Part shown: one piece after another, positions 1 through 6,516 of the stretch
Position numbering within the stretch: the first letter of the stretch is position 1
Layout of the letters: every line of letters begins with the position of its first letter
From: Aquificaceae bacterium
GTDB taxonomy: Bacteria; Aquificota; Aquificia; Aquificales; Aquificaceae
Reading direction: 5' to 3'
DNA length: 7,963 nucleotides
Assembly (NCBI GenBank): GCA_026982025.1
Contig: JALSHX010000272.1
Span: forward strand, 1-7,963
Notes under the pieces: generated by a model
The model's database searches: none
What the model was told of the DNA's origin: nothing
The model's input: only the letters and a program-made list of their open reading frames with translations
Made by a program: the position numbers and the translations under genes

Positions 1-522
1 GAGATACCAAACCTTGTGGTTGATCCCGTCTTTGTTGCAAAGAGCGGAGACAGACTGCTTGCCGAGGACAGCGTTGAGGTTCTTGTAAAGGAGCTTATAC
101 CTCTTGCAGAGGTGGTGACGCCCAATATTCCCGAGGCGGAGGCATTATGCGGTGAGGAGATAAGAAAGTTGAGGGACGCTGAAAACTGCGCCAGGAAGAT
201 CCTGAGCATGGGAGCACGCGCTGTGGTTGTTAAGGGAGGGCACTTTGAGGGTGAAAAGGCTATTGACATTCTTTACACCGGAGGAGAGGAATTTCACTAC
301 TTTGTGAGAGACAGGCTCCCTGCAAGGAATACTCACGGGACGGGCTGTACCTTCTCCTCCGCCGTTGCTGTCTTTCTCGCCCGGGGTCTTGATGTAATTG
401 AAGCGGTGGGGAGAGCAAAGGAGTATGTTTACAGAGCAATAGAAACCGCACCCTCTCTGGGAAGAGGACACGGACCTCTCAATCACCTCTGGAACATAGA
501 AAAGTGCGCACAGCAGTTTTAA
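1..522 (+). CDS. thiD: Hydroxymethylpyrimidine/phosphomethylpyrimidine kinase ThiD (5' partial)
   Basis: The reading frame is open from base 1, so the true start lies upstream; 173 residues are visible and roughly the first 90-100 of a usual 260-270 are missing. ThiD phosphorylates hydroxymethylpyrimidine and then its monophosphate to give the pyrimidine pyrophosphate used in thiamin synthesis, in the cytoplasm. Family marks in order (visible-residue numbering) are VVDPVFVAKSGD at 6-17, TPNIPEA at 40-46, VVKGGH at 76-81 and the ribokinase-fold anion-hole/catalytic loop NTHGTGC at 110-116, whose Cys is typical of ThiD. A GHGPLNH tail follows. A GTG at 16 sits inside the conserved VVDP motif and is a poor start candidate. 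The 3' end overlaps the next gene by 19 nt, suggesting translational coupling. No other thiamin gene is visible. Confidence 0.95.
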   Translation, partial: EIPNLVVDPVFVAKSGDRLLAEDSVEVLVKELIPLAEVVTPNIPEAEALCGEEIRKLRDAENCARKILSMGARAVVVKGGHFEGEKAIDILYTGGEEFHYFVRDRLPARNTHGTGCTFSSAVAVFLARGLDVIEAVGRAKEYVYRAIETAPSLGRGHGPLNHLWNIEKCAQQF

Positions 523-1013
523 GCTATCTGGGGCTTTTAATTTCCCTTGCGGTTGCGAGGTTTTTTCCTCAGCTGTCTTTTATTCCATACCTCTACATGT
601 CCTTTCCTATAATCTTCCTGAGTGATTCCCGGCTGGGTTTCGGGAATTACAAAAAAGGACTCCTGTGGGGTTCGGTCTTTCTTCCCGGACTGATACTCTT
701 CTCTCCTGACCACATTGGCTGGAAAGTCGTTGCTTCTCAGGCGGGAATCGCCTTTATTGAGGAGATATTTTTCAGGGCTTATCTGATGAGGGAGCTGGGA
801 AACTTCTGGACATCCCTTCTCTTTTCGGGAGCCCACATGATAAACTTTCCCGGCGTCAACTCGGTTCTCGTCTTTTTCCCGTCGCTGATCTTTGGCTACG
901 CGTACCTTCGTTCCGGGAGTATAGTAGCTCCGTGGCTACTTCACTGGACCTCAAACCTCATTTACCTGTCATTTCAAAAAAAGTTCCCTGAGCTTTACCA
1001 TTTCTTCAACTGA
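504..1013 (+). CDS. CPBP-family intramembrane glutamic protease (Abi-type), small
   Basis: This is a hydrophobic protein of 169 residues with about six predicted membrane stretches (roughly 4-20, 24-41, 52-66, 77-95, 101-116 and 121-157). All three CPBP (CAAX protease/bacteriocin-processing, Abi) signature motifs are present: EEIFFR at 86-91 (Glu-Glu-x3-Arg), FSGAH at 107-111 and HWTSN at 147-151 (His-x3-Asn). It is therefore probably an active membrane protease. Family members include prenyl-protein proteases and bacteriocin-immunity proteins; the substrate here cannot be told from sequence. The GTG start at 504 lies within the end of thiD, with only a weak GGAA (491-494) nine bases upstream. 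The next in-frame Met is residue 32, which would remove the first helix. The 3' end runs 45 bp into the end of convergent aroD. It is shorter than the 200-300 residues of many relatives but keeps the core. Confidence 0.85.
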   Translation: MRTAVLSYLGLLISLAVARFFPQLSFIPYLYMSFPIIFLSDSRLGFGNYKKGLLWGSVFLPGLILFSPDHIGWKVVASQAGIAFIEEIFFRAYLMRELGNFWTSLLFSGAHMINFPGVNSVLVFFPSLIFGYAYLRSGSIVAPWLLHWTSNLIYLSFQKKFPELYHFFN

Positions 1014-1625
1014 GATCTGACCCGGAGCAACCGCCTCGTCAAGGGCGCAGTAGGTGATGACCGATCCCGCCAGGAATCCTGCGAGTCTTGAGATCCTGCC
1101 GACCTCTCCCATGGCGATCAGGATCTTTTCACCCTGAATCTCTCCTCCCGCGCACAGGAGCCTGTGAACATCGGAGTATGTGTTTGCCATAACCGCAACC
1201 TTCGGAATCGCTCCGAACCTCATTCCCTCTCTTATGATTTCCTTTATCATCCACGCCGGAGGCGTCCTTTCAAAATCATGAAAAGAAAGGATCAGATTTC
1301 CCTTACCCTTTGAAACGCTCTCTTTTACCGGACCTATAAAATCCCTTGAGGAAAGCTCAAGGTCGGTGTATTCGCAGTGAGGAGAAACCTTTTTAAAGAT
1401 TTCAAGCCTTTCGGGGACGGGTCTCCCCCCTTCCGAGGGGGACCTGACGGTCAGTATCAATTCTCCTCCGTATGATTTGACGGTTTCCACGCACTCAAGG
1501 ATGAACCCCGGGTCCCTGTTTTCAAAGAGGTCAACCCTAATCTCTATTAGCTGGGCACCGAGTTCAAGGGCTTTTCTGGACCTTTCCCTGAAGTTTCTCT
1601 GGTCAAGGGGAACAGCTATCTTCAT
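969..1625 (-). CDS. aroD: Type I 3-dehydroquinate dehydratase AroD
   Basis: AroD converts 3-dehydroquinate to 3-dehydroshikimate through a Schiff base, the third step of the shikimate pathway (cytoplasm). The protein has 218 residues, close to the size of compact thermophile enzymes. Visible family marks are MKIAVPL at the N-terminus, EIRVD at 28-32, LTVRSPSEGG at 58-67 (substrate-contact Arg61), SFHDFERTP with catalytic His116, PKVAVMAN with Schiff-base Lys142, MGEVGRISR with Arg180, and APGQIS with Gln203. The residue matching Ser232 of the Salmonella enzyme, by counting from Arg180, is Val199, a modest departure. The ATG start puts beta-strand 1 exactly at the N-terminus. No Shine-Dalgarno sequence precedes it, and a -10-like element ends nine bases before the ATG, so a leaderless message is possible. 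It is a lone gene on this strand, divergent from coaE and convergent with the CPBP gene. Confidence 0.96.
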   Translation of the reverse strand: MKIAVPLDQRNFRERSRKALELGAQLIEIRVDLFENRDPGFILECVETVKSYGGELILTVRSPSEGGRPVPERLEIFKKVSPHCEYTDLELSSRDFIGPVKESVSKGKGNLILSFHDFERTPPAWMIKEIIREGMRFGAIPKVAVMANTYSDVHRLLCAGGEIQGEKILIAMGEVGRISRLAGFLAGSVITYCALDEAVAPGQISVEEMVKLRELFLK

Positions 1626-1632
1626 GATTACT

Positions 1633-1638
1633 TATAAT
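1633..1638 (+). promoter_or_regulatory. Candidate coaE operon -10 element (TATAAT)
   Basis: A perfect TATAAT lies in the 31-bp gap between divergent aroD and coaE. A start point near 1645 would give a leader of about 12 nt that just contains the GGAG ribosome binding site. The best -35 at suitable spacing is poor (GGAACA, 1609-1614, 18-bp spacing, 3 of 6 matches), so the assignment rests mainly on the -10 and the location. It overlaps the opposing aroD -10-like element almost completely. Confidence 0.4.
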
Positions 1639-1661
1639 AGCTTGGCGGAGTCGGGAGTGAA
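1634..1661 (-). promoter_or_regulatory. Candidate aroD promoter (minus strand)
   Basis: Read on the minus strand, TTCACT (1661-1656, 4 of 6 matches to TTGACA) is followed after 16 bp by TATTAT (1639-1634, 5 of 6 to TATAAT). Transcription would start one or two bases before the aroD ATG, giving a nearly leaderless message. This fits the absence of a ribosome binding site. The -35 element would overlap the coaE start codon. This is pattern-matching only. Confidence 0.4.
1647..1650 (+). promoter_or_regulatory. Ribosome binding site deciding the coaE start
   Basis: GGAG six bases before GTG 1657. It selects this start over the in-frame ATG at 1624 (which shares bases with the aroD start on the other strand) and the TTG at 1642. 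Confidence 0.6.
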
Positions 1662-2247
1662 GAAGATAGCTCTAACAGGGAATATATGTTCGGGAAAGTC
1701 AACGGTGGGGAGTATGCTTGAGGAGATGGGTGCGGTGGTGTACGACGCGGATAAGATAATTCACGGTTTTTACAAAAAAGGGAGTCCGGTTCTTGATAGG
1801 GTGGTTGAGCTTCTCGGTCCTCGTATCCTTGATGAGGAAGGGAACGGGGATAGAAGGAAAATTGCGGATGCTGTTTTCTCCGACAGGAAAAAGCTAACTG
1901 AGCTTGAGAAGATAACCCACGAAGCCCTCTACGAGGAACTTGAGAGAAGGTTCAGCCGGCTTCCGGAGGACTCACTGGTCTTCGTTGAAGCTGCACTTGT
2001 CATAGAAAAGGGAACATACAGAAAGTACGACAAAACCGTTGTGGTCTGGGCACCTTACGAAGTATGTCTTGAAAGGGCTCTCGGAAAAGGAATGAGTGAG
2101 GAGGACTTTAAGAGGAGGTGGCAACACCAGATGGATATGGATCGCAAGGCTCAGCTCGCAGACTTTGTGATAGACAACTCGGACGGTATTGAAAGAACGA
2201 GGGATCAGGTTCGGGAGATGTTTAAAAAGCTGAGGGATGACCCTTGA
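1657..2247 (+). CDS. coaE: Dephospho-CoA kinase CoaE
   Basis: CoaE phosphorylates the 3'-hydroxyl of dephospho-CoA with ATP, the last step of CoA synthesis. From the GTG at 1657 the product is 196 residues, normal for the family. It shows MKKIALTG leading into the P-loop GNICSGKST at 8-16, YDADKI at 29-34, an acidic FVEAALVIEKG segment matching the usual PLLFE region, and QHQMDMDRKAQLADFVIDN near the C-terminus (usual Q...K...AD-hydrophobic-NdN region). The frame is open much further upstream, but GTG 1657 is preferred: it puts the P-loop at the standard distance, GGAG at 1647-1650 lies six bases before it, and the candidate promoter lies downstream of the alternative ATG at 1624. Its stop overlaps the next start by 4 nt (TTGA), so CoaE and the NTPase are probably co-translated. 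It likely heads the rightward operon. Confidence 0.95.
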   Translation: MKKIALTGNICSGKSTVGSMLEEMGAVVYDADKIIHGFYKKGSPVLDRVVELLGPRILDEEGNGDRRKIADAVFSDRKKLTELEKITHEALYEELERRFSRLPEDSLVFVEAALVIEKGTYRKYDKTVVVWAPYEVCLERALGKGMSEEDFKRRWQHQMDMDRKAQLADFVIDNSDGIERTRDQVREMFKKLRDDP

Positions 2248-2774
2248 AGGTTGTAATCACGGGAGAGCCGGGAATCGGTAAGACCACCGTCGTTAGAAGG
2301 GTCGTTGAAAGGCTCGGTCATGACGCGGAGGGATTCTGGACTCAGGAGGTCAGGGATAAAAGGAGCAGGAAGCGCATCGGATTTAAAGTTGTTACTACCG
2401 AAGGTAATGAAGCTCTATTTGCCTCAAAAAAATTCACCTCAAAGAATCTGGTGGGTTCCTACGGTGTGAATGTTAAAAGGTTTGAGGAGGTTGCCCTTCC
2501 CGTTCTTGAGAAGGCTCTCAGGAGCGAGGGAAGTGTTGCTGTTGTTGATGAGGTGGGCAGGATGGAATTATTTTCAAAAAGGTTCAGGGAGCTCGTTGAG
2601 ATTCTTATGGGGAGAAGGGATAAGGATGCTATCTTTACAATTCCAGTGAGGGATGTTCATCCTCTTGTTGCACGCCTCCGAAGACTTGAGGGAGCAGTGC
2701 TAATTGAAGTGGATTTAGAAAACAGGGATGCCCTTGCCGAGGACATTGTCGGTCTCTTTAAAGGTGCATCCTGA
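2244..2774 (+). CDS. THEP1-like nucleoside-triphosphatase (NTPase_1 family)
   Basis: The 176-residue P-loop protein matches the THEP1/NTPase_1 family (COG1618 type), whose members from Thermotoga and Aquifex hydrolyse several NTPs in vitro; the cellular role is unsettled. Walker A GEPGIGKTT lies at 7-15, directly after beta-strand MKVVIT. The family stretch GFWTQEVRD lies at 30-38, followed by RIGFKVV at 44-50. Walker B is VAVVDEVGRMEL at 98-109, with Asp102-Glu103, matching the usual hhhDEIGkMEL signature. The TTG start at 2244 is forced by the nearness of the P-loop. An AGGG (2233-2236) seven bases upstream is a reasonable ribosome binding site. The start overlaps the coaE stop, so the two are likely coupled. 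A 59-bp AT-rich gap separates it from copA. The family call is firm; biological function is unknown. Confidence 0.9.
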   Translation: MKVVITGEPGIGKTTVVRRVVERLGHDAEGFWTQEVRDKRSRKRIGFKVVTTEGNEALFASKKFTSKNLVGSYGVNVKRFEEVALPVLEKALRSEGSVAVVDEVGRMELFSKRFRELVEILMGRRDKDAIFTIPVRDVHPLVARLRRLEGAVLIEVDLENRDALAEDIVGLFKGAS

Positions 2775-2833
2775 AACATTTAACGTTAAATTAAATACTT
2801 GTATTCACAGCGTTGAGGCAATAAGCTTTCCCT
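2775..2833 (+). promoter_or_regulatory. AT-rich leader of copA, candidate control region
   Basis: This is the largest gap in the rightward run. It holds a perfect 12-bp palindrome, TTTAACGTTAAA, at 2779-2790, followed by AT-rich sequence. No clean -35/-10 pair is visible. One weak option is TTGTAT (2799-2804) with AATAAG (2820-2825) at a short 15-bp spacing. The only purine-rich stretch, GAGG at 2815-2818, is 15 bases from the copA ATG, too far for a normal ribosome binding site. An in-frame TAA at 2822-2824 excludes an earlier copA start. Separate, possibly copper-responsive, control of copA is an inference. Confidence 0.35.
2779..2790. repeat. Perfect 12-bp palindrome TTTAACGTTAAA (possible operator)
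   Basis: Both strands read the same over 12 bases, 44 bp before the copA ATG and five bases after the NTPase stop. It is a plausible dimeric-repressor half-site pair. It does not resemble the G/C-rich CsoR or CueR operators I know, so the cognate regulator is unknown. It is too short to act as a terminator. Confidence 0.4.
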
Positions 2834-4963
2834 ATGAGAACTGTCCTCAAAGTAAACGGAATGTCCTGCGTAAACTGCGCAAGGACTATTGAAAGGACCC
2901 TTACCTCTGCTGACGGGGTTGAGGAAGTAGAGGTATCTTTTGAGCTGGGGAGGGTAACGGTTTCGTACGATCCTGCAAAGATATCTGAGGATCAGATTGC
3001 ACGGCTGATTGAGAACCTCGGATACAGAGTAATAGACGAAAGGGGAAGAAGAGACCTTTTAAGGTTGATTGTTTCCCTTTTATCATCAGCTCTCATAGTT
3101 ATTCTCATACTGACTTCTCCTCCGGGGGGTATTTACCTTCAGGCCGTTCTCTCAACTCTGGTCCAGATATTTGCAGGCTGGAAGTTCTACAGGGGTGCCT
3201 ACGCCTCTCTCAAAAATCGTGTTGCGGGTATGGATGTGCTCGTTTCCCTTGGAACAACGGGTGCTTACCTTTACAGCATGCTGGTTCTTGCAGGCGTTCT
3301 TAGAGGCGAACCTTTCTTTGAGACCAACTCTCTTCTTATAACCTTCGTTCTTGCAGGAAGGTTAATAGAGGAATTTGCAAAAAAGAGGTCTCTGAAACTG
3401 CTCAGTGGAATGTTATCGGTTCACAAATCTGAGGTCACGGTTTTAAGGGACGGTAAGGAGGAAAAGGTCAATGTTCGTGAGGTGTTTAAGGGGGATGTTA
3501 TTCTATGCAGGACCGGAGACATGGTCCCTCTTGATGGTGTTGTGGTAAAGGGAAGTGCTTGGGTCAGTGAAGCTGTGATGACCGGTGAACCAGAACCAAT
3601 CCTCAAGAAGGAGGGCTCAAGGGTAATCAGCGGAAGTATAGTTGAGGGAGGCGTTGTAGAAGTCAGGGTTGAATCAAGCTTTGAAAGTTCTTACCTGACT
3701 AAAATAAGCAGGATAGTTGAATCCGCTATATCAGAGAAACCGCCCATTCAGCGAATCGTTGACAGAGTTTCTCACTACTTCGTTCAGGCGGTTATATTAG
3801 TAGCCCTTCTGGTTTTTTTCCTCTGGATGATTAACGACGCTGGTCTTCAAAAGGCAACTATGTTTTCCCTTGCAGTCATAGTTATCTCATGTCCGTGTGC
3901 CCTGGGGATAGCCACTCCTCTTGCAATAGTGATGGGAGTTTCACTTGCTCTTTCAAGGGGTGTACTTATCAAGAAACCTCCGGTTCTTGAGGCTTTCTCA
4001 AGGGTTGACACGGTCGTTTTTGATAAGACGGGAACGGTTACGGAGGGAGCCTTCAGGGTAGTCTCGGCAAGGATCTACGATGATCGTGCCCTTGACATTG
4101 CCCTAACCCTTGAGAAGGTCTCAAATCATCCGATTGCTCGTGCAATAAGGCAGTATGCCCTCTCAAAGGGAGCAAAAGAGATTCCTCTGGGAGAGTGCAG
4201 GGAGGTAATAGGAAGGGGAGTGGAGTGCGGTGAATACTTTATAGGAGCCTCCAAATCCTCAACCGAAGAGGATGGATTGAAGGTTGTGGAGCTTAGGAAA
4301 GGCGATGAAGTCCTTGCCCGTTTTGAGGTTTCCGACAGGCTGGACCCCTCCGCCCCGAGCGTTGTGCGTGCATTAAAAGAGATGGGTCTAAAAACCCTTC
4401 TCCTCTCCGGAGACCGCAAAGCCCATGTTGAAGAGGTTGCCAAGAAGATTGGCTTTGATTCCTTTAAAGGAGAGGTAAAGCCAGAAGAAAAGAGGGATCT
4501 AATCATTGACCTTCAGAGAAGGGGACATACCGTTGCAATGGTCGGAGACGGGGTTAATGATGCACCCGCGATGGCTCAGGCTGACATCTCCTTTGCAGTA
4601 GCTCAGGGAACTGACATAACAAAGCAGGTGGGTGATGTGCTTCTTCTTGGTGGTATTCGCCAGCTACCCTATGTCTTCTCCCTCGGCAAAAGGGTCAGAA
4701 GAAAGATCTTCCAGAATCTCGGTTGGGCATTTATATACAATGTGATAGGAATACCCGTTGCAGGGGGCCTCCTGTCGGGAATGGGAATTTACCTTAAGCC
4801 CGAAATCGCGGGTTTGATGATGGTCCTTTCTTCGGTCAGCGTTGTGCTCAATACCGTTTTGCTGAGATATAATATTTCCTTTCCAAAACCCGAATCGGAG
4901 GAAAGGGTTGCACAGAGTCCTCGTTACGGATCCCATAGCGCCCAGAGGGTTGGAGCTTCTTGA
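2834..4963 (+). CDS. copA: Copper-exporting P1B-type ATPase CopA
   Basis: This 709-residue heavy-metal P-type ATPase pumps Cu(I) (possibly Ag(I)) out across the cytoplasmic membrane. In order: one N-terminal HMA metal-binding domain (about 3-68) with GMSCVNC (Cys12, Cys15); four membrane helices (about 74-180); the actuator domain with TGEP at 250-253; helices 5 and 6 (about 313-366) with ion-site CPC at 353-355; the phosphorylation loop DKTGT (Asp397); NHP at 431-433 with the P1B nucleotide-domain His432; the hinge GDGVNDAP at 571-578; and helices 7 and 8 (about 629-676). Tyr635-Asn636 and Met663-x3-Ser667 complete the P1B-1 copper signature with CPC. The last 18 or so residues are encoded where the gene overlaps serA by 56 nt and resemble no conserved tail. 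No copper chaperone or regulator gene adjoins it. The start lacks a well-placed ribosome binding site. Confidence 0.96.
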   Translation: MRTVLKVNGMSCVNCARTIERTLTSADGVEEVEVSFELGRVTVSYDPAKISEDQIARLIENLGYRVIDERGRRDLLRLIVSLLSSALIVILILTSPPGGIYLQAVLSTLVQIFAGWKFYRGAYASLKNRVAGMDVLVSLGTTGAYLYSMLVLAGVLRGEPFFETNSLLITFVLAGRLIEEFAKKRSLKLLSGMLSVHKSEVTVLRDGKEEKVNVREVFKGDVILCRTGDMVPLDGVVVKGSAWVSEAVMTGEPEPILKKEGSRVISGSIVEGGVVEVRVESSFESSYLTKISRIVESAISEKPPIQRIVDRVSHYFVQAVILVALLVFFLWMINDAGLQKATMFSLAVIVISCPCALGIATPLAIVMGVSLALSRGVLIKKPPVLEAFSRVDTVVFDKTGTVTEGAFRVVSARIYDDRALDIALTLEKVSNHPIARAIRQYALSKGAKEIPLGECREVIGRGVECGEYFIGASKSSTEEDGLKVVELRKGDEVLARFEVSDRLDPSAPSVVRALKEMGLKTLLLSGDRKAHVEEVAKKIGFDSFKGEVKPEEKRDLIIDLQRRGHTVAMVGDGVNDAPAMAQADISFAVAQGTDITKQVGDVLLLGGIRQLPYVFSLGKRVRRKIFQNLGWAFIYNVIGIPVAGGLLSGMGIYLKPEIAGLMMVLSSVSVVLNTVLLRYNISFPKPESEERVAQSPRYGSHSAQRVGAS
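4897..4901 (+). promoter_or_regulatory. Strong ribosome binding site inside copA that sets the serA TTG start
   Basis: GGAGG six bases before TTG 4908. It supports a serA start embedded in the copA coding region. The next in-frame candidate (TTG 4950) would delete the first Rossmann strand of SerA. Confidence 0.75.
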
Positions 4964-6500
4964 AAAAGAAGAGGGCATTGAGCTCGTCAACGAACCGGAG
5001 ATTTCCTATGAGCGGTTGCTTGAAGTAATAGGTGAGTTTGACTGCATCATAACCAGAAGCAGAACTCCGGTTACAAAGGACCTCCTTGAAAGAGCGGAAA
5101 GGCTCAAGGTTGTTGGACGGGCGGGTGTAGGTGTTGATAATGTTGACATTGAGACCGCCTCAAGGAGAGGTGTGCTTGTCGTCAATACGCCCGGAGCAAA
5201 CACCATTGGAGCAACCGAGCTAACCATGATGCACATGCTTACCATTTTAAGAAACGGACACAAAGCGCACAGCTCGGTTCTTGACCACAGGTGGGAGAGA
5301 AAAAAGTTTATGGGAACGGAACTCTACGGTAAAAATCTGGGAATAATAGGTCTCGGGAACATAGGATCGCAGGTTGCAATAAGGTCAAAGTCCTTCGGAA
5401 TGAACGTTTTTGCCTACGACCCGTACATTCCCCGGGAGAAGGCGGATAAGCTGGGAGTGAAGCTTGTGGACGACCTTCATGATATGCTTGCTCAAATTGA
5501 TGTTCTTACAATTCACGCACCTTTGACCCACGAAACCAAGAACATGATAGACCAGAAAGAGTTTGAAATAATGAGGGACGGGATTTACATAGTAAACTGT
5601 GCAAGGGGAGGGATAATAAACGAGGAGGAGCTCCTTAGGAATCTTGAAAGCGGAAAAGTGCGGGGTGTTGCTCTTGATGTTTACTCCAAAGAACCTCCTG
5701 CCCCCGAGTTCATAGACAGGATCAGTCGGTTTGAGAATGTCTCTCTGAGTCCCCACATAGGGGCAAACACCCACGAATCACAGGAGAATGTGGCGGTTAT
5801 CGTTGTTCAGCAGGTGATCAAGGCTCTTAAGGGAAGGTCTCCCGAATACGTGGTGAACGCTCCTTTCCCCGACCTTTCGGTTCTTACCCTGATCAAGCCT
5901 CACCTTGACCTTGCGGAGAAGATGGGCAAGTTTATGGTTCAGTGGGCGGAGGAGGGAATAAGGGAAGTCCACATTGAGGTCAGGGGTGATATTTCCGACC
6001 ACTTCCATCCCATCTCTGCGGCGGTTTTGAAGGGAATCCTTGAGGAAGTTGTTGACTTTCCCGTAAACATAATAAATTCCACTTACGTTGCAAGGGATAG
6101 GGGAATTAAGGTTGAGGAGCTGTCTTCTGAGGAGACTCCCGACTTTAAACACTACATAAAAGTGGTGGTTAGGTCGGACGGCGGTGAAAGGGTCGTTGCT
6201 GGAACCGTTCTTGAGGGCCAGCTCCTGAGAATTGTTCAGATTGACAGATACAGGGTTGATGTTGAACCGGAGGGTATTCTTCTTGTTCTGGAAAACAAGG
6301 ATGTTCCCGGCGTCATTGGAAAGATAGGGTCCTTTCTGGGGTCTGCAAAGGTCAACATTGCAGGGTTCAGGCTCGGCAGAGAGAAGAAGGGGGGAATTGC
6401 CCTCGGAATCCTGAACCTTGATGAAGAGGCTCCTCCGGATGTTCTTGAGAAACTCCGAGAGATACCCGAAATCCTCTTCGTAAAGCAGGTTGTTCTCTGA
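4908..6500 (+). CDS. serA: D-3-phosphoglycerate dehydrogenase SerA (long form with ACT domain)
   Basis: SerA oxidises 3-phosphoglycerate to 3-phosphohydroxypyruvate with NAD+, the first step of serine synthesis (cytoplasm). At 530 residues it is the long (type I) form. An N-terminal substrate-binding part opens with RVLVTDPIAPRG (3-14). The NAD-binding Rossmann fold has GLGNIG at 148-153 and acidic Asp171 after the second strand. Catalytic residues are Arg233 (in CARGG), Glu262 (in KEPP) and His283 (in SPHIGA). An allosteric substrate-binding domain spans about 316-450, and a C-terminal ACT domain spans about 455-530 (ENKDVPGVIGKIGSFL at 462-477), the usual site of serine feedback, which is therefore plausible here. 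Translation begins at TTG 4908 inside copA after a strong GGAGG. The 56-nt overlap suggests co-transcription with copA. No other serine-pathway gene is in view. Confidence 0.97.
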   Translation: MHRVLVTDPIAPRGLELLEKEEGIELVNEPEISYERLLEVIGEFDCIITRSRTPVTKDLLERAERLKVVGRAGVGVDNVDIETASRRGVLVVNTPGANTIGATELTMMHMLTILRNGHKAHSSVLDHRWERKKFMGTELYGKNLGIIGLGNIGSQVAIRSKSFGMNVFAYDPYIPREKADKLGVKLVDDLHDMLAQIDVLTIHAPLTHETKNMIDQKEFEIMRDGIYIVNCARGGIINEEELLRNLESGKVRGVALDVYSKEPPAPEFIDRISRFENVSLSPHIGANTHESQENVAVIVVQQVIKALKGRSPEYVVNAPFPDLSVLTLIKPHLDLAEKMGKFMVQWAEEGIREVHIEVRGDISDHFHPISAAVLKGILEEVVDFPVNIINSTYVARDRGIKVEELSSEETPDFKHYIKVVVRSDGGERVVAGTVLEGQLLRIVQIDRYRVDVEPEGILLVLENKDVPGVIGKIGSFLGSAKVNIAGFRLGREKKGGIALGILNLDEEAPPDVLEKLREIPEILFVKQVVL

Positions 6501-6516
6501 GAAATAGATTTATATT

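Noticed and set aside
145..486. Minus-strand open frame opposite thiD
   Set aside because: It is antisense to a conserved kinase domain, low in complexity (Ser/Pro/Arg-rich) and shows no recognisable motif.
504..1013. CPBP protease as part of a phage-defence or bacteriocin-immunity system
   Set aside because: There are no neighbouring bacteriocin, toxin or defence genes; the surroundings are housekeeping metabolism, so no such role can be supported.
1420..1444. GC-rich inverted repeat (GGTC-T-CCCC with GGGGGACC, 8-bp stem with one bulge, 8-nt loop)
   Set aside because: It lies inside aroD where the codons specify the conserved RSPSEGG substrate loop, has no T-run, and is best explained by coding constraint.
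1477..1656. N-terminal extension of coaE by 60 codons
   Set aside because: This part is antisense to aroD, would put the P-loop about 67 residues from the start, and GTG 1657 has a proper ribosome binding site.
5385..6152. Two long minus-strand open frames opposite serA
   Set aside because: They mirror the codon pattern of serA on the other strand; the encoded peptides resemble no known family, while serA is complete and conserved.
6511..6516. TATATT as a -10 element for holB
   Set aside because: It abuts the ATG, so transcription would begin inside the gene, past the start codon. No -35 partner is visible.
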